This document shows positions 45,801 to 56,100 of a stretch of 64,000 nucleotides of DNA, piece by piece (within the stretch, counting starts at the first letter, position 1; every line of letters starts with the position of its first letter). Both the position numbers and the translations under genes were made by a program. A model generated the notes under the pieces. That model ran no database searches. It was not told the origin of the DNA and saw only the letters and a program-made list of their open reading frames with translations. This stretch comes from Brachypterus glaber (taxonomy: Eukaryota; Arthropoda; Insecta; Coleoptera; Kateretidae). Location: NCBI GenBank assembly GCA_958510825.1, contig OY294051.1, positions 31,685,667 to 31,749,666 of the forward strand, in the 5' to 3' direction.

Positions 45801-47790
45801 AATCCAATAAAAACACCAATATGCTTCGTTAAGATATATAAAGTTGCCAAGACAGCAAGCGGAAAAAATTATTTCTATTTGTTGTTAGGGTTTGTTCATC
45901 TTAACAACGAGCGCAAAATAGAAACAATTGAATGTATTGTAGGATAATTTATTTAACTTACCAGTGGTATATTTTGCTATGACCAGTGGCATAGCCAGCT
46001 GCACAGGGATTAAAGGTATTGCCATTAATCCCAGTCTTTCCTTTGGTATACCAGCTTCAACTAATTTTAACGTCATAACGCTATCTGTAGAAGAAAATCC
46101 AATCTAAAAACATTTATATGTAGGAATTTTTTTTTAAGTATAGCGATACTGTTATCTCGCGTTATTCCCAATTTTGTACTTACTTTACATGTCAACAAAA
46201 TCATAACTAGTAACTGCACTGGTTTTAGTTTTAAAATGTCCCTTAAGGATTTGTATGCAGTCTTAATGTCTCTATCAGGTACAGTGTCATGTTCATTGTC
46301 TATAGGTTCAATTTCTTTTTTAATAACAGCAACCAGAGTCGTTGTAAATATGAATAGCCAACCCCAAAAGTATAGAAAACCTGCCAGAGTTACCATACCT
46401 AAAATATAAGTTTTGAATATACATATTCACATTTAAAGAAATGTTAAAAGATACATAATAGTTATAAAATATTTATTAGGTGGTAAAATTATAATTCTTC
46501 AGGAGAGGACTTTTTTTTTGTTTAGTCATCAAAAATTTGGGAGGGGTGGTTTTCTTGTTTTTGGTAAAAACCGTCAGAGCTTTTTTTTTTGGGATCAGGA
46601 CCTTTTTTTTAGTCAATTTTTAGGAGGGAAACAAATAAAATACTTGGGGGCCCCCTAGGTTAGAAATCTTACTGGACTTGGGCTGCCCAGTCCTCCGACA
46701 GAGTAGGGGCCTGGGTTCCACCACTTTTGGGCCCTGATGATGATTGTAAAAAAACAATTCGCATATCAATTTACACATATTTTTTACGCGCTATTGCATA
46801 AATAATGTACAGGAATGGGCAAAGCAAAAAATATTAGGGGGGGTGGCAACAGGGCACCAAATCTTGTCAACCCACTGAGGCAACTGCCTTAAAAAAAGTC
46901 ATCACTCTTCAAACATTGCCAACTCATCTAAAATTTTCCAGCTGTTTAAAATTTTGCCAACTCAGAGCTTAATTTGCCGACTCGAAAAATTATTGAGGAG
47001 GCTAGCTGCCCCCCCTGTTACTGATAGTATTTACCTTCTTCTTTTGGAGTAGATCTCAAATACATATTACAAAAACTAGCTGATTCAAGTGCCATAAACA
47101 GTACATTTCCCAAGAAAAAACCAGCTGTTTGTCCAACACTATTACAAGTGGATGCATGTCCTACGTTTCGTTTATTTAACATAGTTAAAGCCCAACCATC
47201 AACTGCTATATCCTGTGTAGCAGCCAGAAAGTTAAGTGAGAAAAACAGCAATGTAAGCACTTCAATGTTTGGTTGAGTCCCATCGTAACCTAACCATCTG
47301 TTAACATACTGACTAAGAAGTATCATAAAGGCACCTATGAGATATTGTGTTGGTATCAACCAAGTCTTTCTGCGGCCTACTCTTGAGGAGTATATAGCAT
47401 CAACTAAGGGTGCCCAGAGTAGCTTTAAACTAAAGGGCCATGTCACAAAACTGAATTCTGCCTAAAATGATTAATATTTCTATCAACTACAAATATGTAT
47501 TCTCAAGATGAGAAGGTTTCAGTTAACTAATAAGTATTACACGATCATATGATACCAAAGTAAATATGGTCAAATCTTACCTGCTGTTTATAGCTAACTC
47601 CTCTGTTTTGTAAAATCATAGGTATTGCCGCACTAAGACCCAAGGGAATACCCTGTAACGTGTATAAGAAAAACAACAGGGCTATATTCCATCTATCACC
47701 CTTTATATTACTTTTTACATGTATTTCATTAGTGTCACCATTATCCATATTTAAGATCATGTTTTTATTTTTATTTCTTTTACGTTCCAT
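42838..47790 (-). CDS. SLC33A1: acetyl-CoA transporter (AT-1 / SLC33A1)
   Basis: A multi-pass transporter of the endoplasmic-reticulum membrane that imports acetyl-CoA for acetylation in the ER lumen; it belongs to the Acatn branch of the major facilitator fold. Coding exons in order: 47790-47581, 47461-47035, 46398-46184, 46103-45962, 44252-44086, 43991-43767 and 43017-42838. The GT/AG sites and phases agree, giving 521 aa against about 549 in human. A polar N-terminus of about 30 residues precedes the first membrane segment. Conserved blocks include QGIPLGLSAAIPMILQ, FSLKLLWAPLVDA followed by GRRKTW (the MFS loop motif), AATQDIAVDGWAL, IGFSSTDSVMTLKLVEAG, PYRLAFG and GGTYMTLLNTVTNLGGNWP. 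A cysteine-containing lumenal loop (CRNNVEKE...ACTSTGGKCVTTLDG) precedes the last membrane segment, and the C-terminus is basic. Intron 4 harbours another gene on the opposite strand. Confidence 0.96.
43355..43605. repeat. fold-back fragments in SLC33A1 intron 6
   Basis: The hairpin arms GAAAATTAAC and GTTAATTTTC surround a TGGCTGACGCCTCG loop near 43550, with outer arms ATATTGCCC / GGGCAATAT. A second small inverted repeat with AACTCAATAA / TTTATTGAGT lies near 43340-43380. Confidence 0.55.
44848..45435 (+). CDS. IQ-motif protein, C11orf65/MFI-like, nested in SLC33A1 intron 4
   Basis: A 195-aa intronless ORF on the strand opposite to its host intron. An acidic N-terminus (MSTSYEDIFGILDENHDFF) is followed by an IQ-like calmodulin-binding helix at about residues 61-76 (ARKIQGFWRRYKNKCLF). 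Next come LEPSKILKIANYNHW and the block FRLDGKHFPPKIVYKIF at about 115-131, and a basic C-terminus. The IQ segment followed by F-R-L-x-G...FPP-x-I-x-YKIF is the pattern I associate with the C11orf65 (mitochondrial fission regulator MFI) family. That assignment is from memory of the family and is moderate. The frame is free of stops, the ATG context (AAAATGT) is acceptable, and a poly(A) signal AATAAA lies at 45506. It may be an ancient retrocopy or simply an intronless gene. Confidence 0.75.
   Translation: MSTSYEDIFGILDENHDFFLESNISTSSGGFLDISQALEIAKSITDLCDQYLVKDKHYYARKIQGFWRRYKNKCLFGHFKRKITFLDRLEPSKILKIANYNHWRIFDKNLNKIIFRLDGKHFPPKIVYKIFLFQRFHTDEKYLMEKNASIFGWFIFNSYKCEKCKINASLRSLVVKKKRKKVQSIDFSALLQEMY
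46440..47030. other. SLC33A1 intron 2 with G/C-run repeat remnants
   Basis: The intron contains GGGGGCCCCCTAGG and GGGGGGGTGGCAACAGG-like stretches that look like degraded transposon sequence. No coding sequence is recognised. Confidence 0.35.
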
Positions 47791-48602
47791 TATTTAAAAC
47801 TACTAGTTTAATTTTATTTCAATATTGAACCCGTAAAATATGTATTTTGAGGTTAGGTTTTAAGCCACGTCACTTAATTAAACGTTAATTTAGCACTGTT
47901 TTTAGGTATTTTTACCGTACTGATATACTTATACCTCTTTTAATTCATTTAAACGTATTTAATCGATAATTATTCATTTAAATTAGCCAAAATGTATATT
48001 ATTTATAATTTGTGACATATTAAGATACATTGACAGGTTTAGGGACTTTTGGCTGGGCTGGCAGTTCTGAATTTACCAGAAATGCGCACCAAAATTTATT
48101 CAAATCGTTAAAATGTGCACATTTATTTTATTTTTACATCTTTTGTGATTTTTTTTTAGTAGGGGGTATTAAAATGCTGCGAATTTTAAGAAACATGTTT
48201 ATTTGTTATACATAATATTAATATAATACAATAAATATAGTTTTTATATAAAAAATATAAATAAAAAATACAAATAAGCACTAATAACATTATGGAATGT
48301 TTTTTCACAAGATTCCTTACATTACTAAAAACATACAAATGATTTATAAGTAAATCAACAAAAAATACAATTTATACATGATTTCTAACATTTATTTAAA
48401 TAAGTATTTGTAAAATTACTTATTATAAGTAATAATTATGAAAATTTCTTAATTATTATTTAATATCTAATTAAATTGTTATGACTAGATTTTTTTAGGA
48501 TTTAAACATACATATTTAAATGTTCAACCTGTTCAACCATTACGTTGCCGAATTTTTGCTGTTATCGGACCCCTCCCCTCACGTCGCCATCTCGTCTCGA
48601 AT

Positions 48603-48902
48603 AATTGAAATATAATTAGATTTGGTTTAGGTTCGTTTTGGTTCTCGAAAATCGTGGTTCTGAACTGGTTCGAAACGGGCGCAGTTGCGACTGAGCATTG
48701 CCCAGTTGCAACTAAGCCGGTTCCGAATCAGTTCAGAACTGCGATTTTTGAGAACCAAAACAAACCTTTTGTTTCCCAAGAATACCAGTTCTGTTCTGGT
48801 TCGGAACGTGCGCAATTGCGATTGAGCACTGTGCAGTTGCAACTGCGCCGGTTCTGAACCAGTTCAGAACCGGTATTTTCGGCAAACAAAACAAACCTAT
48901 TA
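48603..48902. mobile_element. TIR element, GGTTTGTTTTGGTTCTC family, copy 2
   Basis: Two hairpins stand in tandem. The first has GGTTCTCGAAAATCGTGGTT mirrored by GCGATTTTTGAGAACCAAAA. The second has AAGAATACCAGTTCTG...GTTCAGAACCGGTATTTTC. The whole begins near GGTTTAGGTTCGTTTTGG and ends AACAAACCTATTATA. It includes repeated GCGCAGTTGCGA-type blocks. The ORFs across it are hairpin artefacts. Confidence 0.7.
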
Positions 48903-49189
48903 TAGGTCCGTTAGTTTCAGCTAAACCCCCTTTCCTCTCCCTAGGTCGGTTACATAATTGTTGAACAATCCCTTATTTATATAAAATAATTTGTTTATTT
49001 GCAGGGCTAGACAAGTCTAATAGACGTTTTTTTTTTGAGAATGGAACAGGTTTCAAAAAATTCACATTTCTATTTTTTTAGATCTTATTTTTTTTACCTA
49101 CCTAAAATTAAATTTTAATTTTTGCCACTTTTTTCTTATAGTATTTTTTATAAGAATATTAAAAAAAAAAACGATTTTAAAAAAAAATT

Positions 49190-49720
49190 TAAGCCACCTC
49201 TCATGTTGTGAAAATGTCATAACAAAATTATGCGCCAAATTTCAGCTCACAAAAATAAAATAAGGGTCCGCAACACTTAATTTGAAAATTGGAAAAAAAA
49301 TTAAAAATAATAACTATTTATGTAATTTTTTTATAAGGCATGTAATTTTTAATTGACTATATCTGGTATACTATCGTGCAATTTCAAAAGTTTAAATCTG
49401 TGCCAAATTTCAGCTCAAACAAACAAAATTTAGATTGCACCTACTTCATTTAAATATTAAAAAATAAAAAATAAATTTAAAATTATATTATTTAAATCGA
49501 AAACAAGATTTAGTGCCAAATTTTAGCTTAAAACAGTAAAATTAGCTCCCTCCTACATCATTTAAAAACTCAAAAAAAAAAAATGTTAGAAATTTTTTAA
49601 ATTTTCAAATGGATGCCAAATTTAATTTTTTAAAATTGAAATTTGGCACAGATTTATATTTATACATCATTCATTCATTTAATTTTTTTGAGCTGAAATT
49701 TGGCACAGAATTTTGTTTTG
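49190..49720. repeat. dispersed 'GCCAAATTTCAGCTC' repeats
   Basis: The block TGCCAAATTTCAGCTCAAA recurs directly at about 49230, 49400 and 49514, and inverted (GCTGAAATTTGGCACAG) at about 49645 and 49693. The spacing is irregular. It lies downstream of the guanylate cyclase 3' end. Confidence 0.55.
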
Positions 49721-49811
49721 GTATTTTTCATTACATGAAGAGAGGACTCAAAATTTTCAAGAAAACGTGTTTTTTGAAATGCCCTATTTGACATACACAA
49801 TTATTTCTTTT

Positions 49812-50050
49812 TTAATAATAATATGTATTATTTTTAAGTCTTTTAATAAACACAGGTTCGTTGTCTTCATTATCTTCCTCCTCCTGAAAATAAAATGTTT
49901 TCATTATTATTATTATTAGTTATTATAATTTATAAATTAATAATTTATTCGATAATACACGAATAAGGTTTTAATGTTCAAAATTGTCGTATGCGCAGCA
50001 CTATTTCGCAAAATGGTATAAAAGCAACCAAAAACAAGTCGTGAAATGTA

Positions 50051-50105
<55 letters not shown>

Positions 50106-53100
50106 GAGCAGGAAAAATACTTTCCTTTCGCGTAATGTACTTTACTTTTTCTACATAAGAAAGTAAAACGCTTATTTTCGCAAGTTCAAGGCAGATAATA
50201 GTACATGTACACAGAATGTATACATAAAACGTCAAACCAAACTTTGGAGACCCTAAAACCCACAGGTTTGAATGTAAAAAAGTTGCTGAAATAAAACGCA
50301 AAGGAAAATATGTTTTTCTGTTTTTGTTTCGTACATAGAAAAAACGGATTCCTTGAACCAAGGACACGTGTCTTTGTATATGTTCAAAGCCATATTCTCT
50401 TGTTTCATGCTGGCATTTTCTTGAACCAAAATCAATGTCCTTGAATGTAGAGCACGGGTTTTGGAATAAAAACCCGCGCTCTTTATTCAATGACATTGAC
50501 TTTGGTTCAAGAAAATACCAGCCTTGAAACAAGAGAATATGGCTTTGAACATATCCAAAGACACGTGTCCTTGGTTCAAGGAATCCGTTTTTTCTATGTA
50601 ATAATTGTGCAACAAAAATTTGGTTTCGTAATGTAAATATTATCAAAGTCATTTTTTGCGTGTTTTGAATAAATTAATTTATATAAACCTATTTAATTTT
50701 AAGAAAATATTTTAATTGCGCAAAAATAGAAAAAAATAGTATAAAATTCTTGTTTCATATTTCTTAAAGCACTTGTCCATTAAAAAGCTCGTCAGTTGCG
50801 ACTCGCAATTTGCGAGTCGTTTTTTTTAAATCTGGACTTTTTATAGTAAGATTTTTATGGATGTGGTTGCGACCTCTCAACTCAACGGCTAAATCCGCAT
50901 CCTAAAAATTCTTACTATAATAGCTATTACCTGGTAATCTGTTGTATGATTTTCTACAGTTTGATTTGATCCGCCTTCCTTACAGGCTAGCCAGTATGTG
51001 TCCATTAGACCTTTTCCCTAAAAAATAGTTTAAACAATTTTGTCCCAGTTTACGGTAATAATAACATCATATTACCTTAACGTCGACTAGGCCCCTATGC
51101 TCTATCCTATATCCTCCAATTGCGTCTAAAGCCTTTTTCATTTCGAGGCTTATATGGATTTTTGAAGCTAAAAAAGTTTTTTTGTGTGTATATTTCTGGA
51201 CCCCGGTAAAAGTTTTTGATTCTTTTTTAACATTTAATGCATATGCATGGTTTTGTTTTCCATTGTATTATTTCCGTTGTTTATAGTAACTGGACATAGT
51301 GCCCTGTACCTCTATATAAAGCAAAAAATGCACATCAAGGACATGGTGATAACTCTATATCACAAAAAATGGACATGGTGTCCTTTACTTCCGGGGTCCA
51401 GATTTTAACCACAGAAATAGAATAAATTCTAAATAATTATTTGCTTTCTAATTTTGTGACTTTGTGACACAACCCTAGTAGAAATTAAACGTTAGAAAAA
51501 TGTATAAAAGTACTTTATAAAATATGTGCAAATGTCCCGCTTGTTAACGTTAGTTACAAACGTTAATCTAACGTTAGAGTTTTAAGTTGGAAATACGTTA
51601 TAAGTACGTTTAATTTCTAACTTTCGGGGGGGGGGGGGGGGGCGTGGCCAACTAGTAAATTTCTACCTGCATCATAAAACGGCAACTGGAGACAAATTTA
51701 TTCATATAAATAAATCTTAATATATTTGAGCAATCATAATATTTTTAAACATAATTTCGTTACATTTAATTATAAAATAGCCATCTTTTTAGGTGGCCCT
51801 AAATATTTTTCGTGTAATATGCTGTTATACTTCGATAAATACGTTTACCTCTCAGAAAAACTTTATATTTAGTTAGCTAATATTTATATATACATTCAGA
51901 ATCTTAAAATATTTTTTCAATTATAATACAGCGTTGCCAGACTTTTGACTTTTGGGGGATATTTTTTTTAAATTATTATAGAAACAATAAATAATTATCA
52001 AACCTAGGCACATAGCTGTCTGAAATGAGTATTTTCTACTATAGCTTACGTATTAATAATGGAAATTTAAAAAATATTTAAAGTTAGAATAAGGTTAGAA
52101 AAAGTTAGAATTTAGTTAGGAAACTAACGTTAGATTTATGTATTTTATAAGGTTTTTGTCAAACGTTAGTTTTAAGGTTAGATTTATATACTTTATAACG
52201 TTTTTGTCAAACGTTAGTTTTTAAGGTTAGATTTATATATTTTATAACGTTTATGTATAACGTTTGAGACTAAACATAAAAATGTCACTAATCTAATGTT
52301 ATGTTAAGTTAGATTTGTGTACTTTTCTACCAGGGAAAGTAAAATTTTGTAAGTGGTACTAAACATATGTTTACCTTCACCGGTTGACTCCATTCTAGAT
52401 GCAGTGTTTACTGTATCCCCAAAAAGACAGTACCTGGGCATTTTTGAGCCCACAATCCCTGCGACTGCAGGACCGGTGTGAGCCCCACATCGAATTTGTA
52501 ACCTTTCAGATTTCCGATGGGGTATTTTAAACTGTGTAGATCCAGCCAGGAGATCGAGAGCCATACTTGCAATCTCCGTCACGTGTTTATTTCCTAAAAG
52601 TAATAAAAAATATTACAGTTTACGGATAGTTCCCAATTTAACTAATACGTTAGTTAATATTCTTAAAACTGATACACAATTATTTGCAACTTATAGTAAA
52701 AATACAATTGGTAACTTATTTTTTAGTAAACTAAAAGATAAAGTTAAAAAAGTTTATTAATGATACTGTTTATAAAATTAATTGTTTCCATTGCAATGCC
52801 TGCTACATCTGTCAAAGTACAATGTATTTAAAAAAAGGTGTTAGTTGTCACAAATCGTCATGTAAAAACATTGTTGATGGTAAGACGGCCCTGACGTATC
52901 ACCATTTGGAAACAGGCCACCATTTTAATTTTAATATAGAAGATATAGAAATTTTAGAGAGGGTTAGTAATAATAAAAAAAGAAGTTTTCTTGAAATGGT
53001 GCATATAAAAAAGAATCCGAACTCCATTAACTATAAAACTGACACCTGCAATTTAAGTACTTTAAGTACTTAACTTAATTAAAAATATTAAATGATATAT

Positions 53101-56100
53101 GTTCTAATTGTGAATTTAAATAACTTTACAAAAATATTTAATTAATATATCAAAATATAATTTTAATTTAATAATTTCTTTTATTTTTGTTTATATACAT
53201 TTTTTTTCCAAAAAATCAGATTATAATGTCCAAGTTATGTCCAAAAAGTTTTATAATTTTTATGTCTTTTAGCCCTGAAGAAGCCTAAATATTAGGTGAA
53301 ACGTTGGCATGATTATGTAATCAATAAAGTTTTTATTTGCTTCATTTCCGAGTGTTTATCACAAATAACCACAGATTTTACATATAAAACGTCCAGAAAC
53401 GTAAAAAAAGCAATAAAAAAAATCGTTTTTTTTTACTAACGCAAGACTTTCCTTGGGGAAAGTAAAATGTATAATTTACAGTAACTTTCTAGTGTAGCCA
53501 TAATTCTATAGTCGTCTTTAAGTAGAACGAATATTCCACGTTATTTGCGCATCCACAATAATACCCAAATATCGAATGACATAAAAAAATTGCTTACATA
53601 AAATAGTACATAGAATGAAAGTTTTAATTTACCATTTTTTACTGGTAATCCTGAAGCAACCATGTAGCTATCTCCTATGGTTTCGACTTTATAAACATCA
53701 TAGCATTCGATTCTTGCGTCGAATAATTTATATATTTTGTTTAGAAATGTGACAACCTAAAAAATAATTAGTAGATGAGAGTAAACTAAACGAATCTTCA
53801 AAACAGAATTAAACTAAACTAATAAAAATACCAATATTGTATTTTTACATTTGAATATTTGTAAAAAATCTAGGATACAAGATTATATATTAACGAGTTG
53901 TAAAGATTTGTAATTCTTCGCATTCCACTTCCCAAAATATAATTGCTTCGATCTCGTACAAGTAGTACTTTATTTTTTATGTGGGACCCCTACATTTTTT
54001 TATAAATAGATTTTTTTCAAAATTGCTGTGAATAATACTATCAAAGTAAATTTTCCTGAACATTTAGAGTTTATCGGATTTTTCTTCCCATAACTTAAGG
54101 AATCTTTCTCTCATAGAACTTGATTTTTCCGGTACATTTTCTGGTCAATTGAATAACACAGCCATACAAAAAAAAATTATATCCAGAGATTAGACCAATG
54201 CCTTTTTATATTTTCGGGGTCGCTGAAACAGAATCTGACCTCAGAATTGCTCCATCAGATCGAAATTCTTTTTTACACTTAAAAAAAGGGTGCGAAAATT
54301 TCTTAAATTTAGATTTGACCTGATGGAGCAATTCTGATCTCAGATTCGATTTCATCGACCCCGAAAATATAAAAATGAGTTGGTCTAGTCTCTGGCACAT
54401 AATTTTTTTTTGGGTGGCATAGCCAACCAAAAAAAAAAAATTAAAAAAAATAAGTGCCAGGTACTAGACCAAGGCATTTTTATATTTTCGGGGTCGCCGA
54501 AACGGAATCTGACCTCAGAATTACTCCAACAGGTCACAATTGTTTTCTACACTTAAAAAAGGGTGCGAAAATTCCTTAAATTCGGATGTTTTTATGGGTA
54601 GAAAAAAAAATGGGATCTGATGGAGCAATTCTGAGATCAGATTCGGTTTCAGCGACCCCAAAAATATAAAAATGCATTGGTCTAGTCTCTGGATATTTTT
54701 TTTTTGTATGGCTGTGTAATTTATTCCTGGACGGACATACATTTTCGACGTTACTCCTCGATATAATTTGACACTATCGAGGGTCTCTATAAATTTTTGT
54801 TTTGTTTTATTTACCTCTAAAGGTGTGCTAACTGCTGCAATTTCAGTAAATCCAACAATATCACTGAAATAAATGGTAACTGAAGCAAAATATTCTGCTG
54901 GTACCTAAAAATATAGAAACATTATTTATTGAAAATATTTATAATTTTTAAGTTTTTTTTTGTCCGTAAATTAATTATAATGTAGGTTATTTGTATTTCG
55001 AAATTAATATTTAAGATAAGATTATTAACACGTTCGTTGCCACTCACATTTATGGTACCTATTTTGTATTTTCAAACTGCCCCAAAAAAAACTCCGAAAA
55101 ATAAATCTGAACCGCGCGCGAAAAACTACTACTCAGTACCTTTACAGGGTGCCGGTATGCACATCAAATCGCTCACGCAGTACCACATTAACTGAATACT
55201 TGCGCCATAGCCACAGACAGCTGACGAAAAATTCCGTCGGTGGCACTCGACCAAGGACGAGCGTGACGGAATTTTCCGTCGGTGGCAGTGAACGTGTTAA
55301 ATAAATAAATTTTCTTCAACTACCAGGATTTAAACCTGAGACCTTCCAAATTCCGAATTAATTAATTTAAAAAGTCTTTATTTATATTCAATAAAAATAC
55401 AATACAGGTTTTTTTAGGATGGTTCATAAGATACTTATATCTAGATTAATCTATATAAATAAAAATCGGGAGAGGTTTCCCGAGATCCCACCGGAACATC
55501 ACTCGAATGCTCTACCAACTAGCTATCTTGGAAGTCAACAATTTCAAAACTTCGAAGATCTTTTATTTAATACTCTTATTTAAAATATTATTTTAGAAAT
55601 ACAAATACTCGTAACCTTATTACTACAATGAAAAAAGTTATAATTAGTAGATATCTATTTTCATTTATGAGTGACAAAATTTAATAGTGAACATTTTTAG
55701 GCTGTCATTGAGTCCTTTGACACTATTTTTGAGAAAATCAACAATCCAAAAACATTTTATTATACAATACCTACAATAAACAATTACAATAGACCAACGC
55801 GAACAATACTTTTATTGTGTGTTTAATAAACATTCTTTACAAAAAAATTACCGAGAAACGTGAATAGATATCGTGTGAAAATTTGATTTATAAAGGTCCT
55901 ATATTTTTTAGAACAAAACCTCGAACAAAACAAAGATAATTACACTGAAAAAACGATCTGGTTGGGGCAACGAGATTTGTTTATTTATTTTTCATTTTTA
56001 CTCGTAAGAGGCCTACAGGGTGTTTTATACCACGGAGTGATTCTACAACTAAAATTTCGGTGCTTCCCTTCAAAATAACCATTTTATTTTTTAGCCAGCG

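Noticed and set aside
49978..50652. 224-codon reverse-strand ORF
   Set aside because: It spans an (AT)n tract and both arms of a palindrome, and repeated inverted segments explain the open frame.
52304..52372. Extension of the cyclase exon to the end of its open frame (GKHMFSTTY...)
   Set aside because: A GTAAAC donor at 52374 in the right phase leads to the next conserved exon ([14 protein letters not shown]), and the extra residues do not fit the cyclase family.
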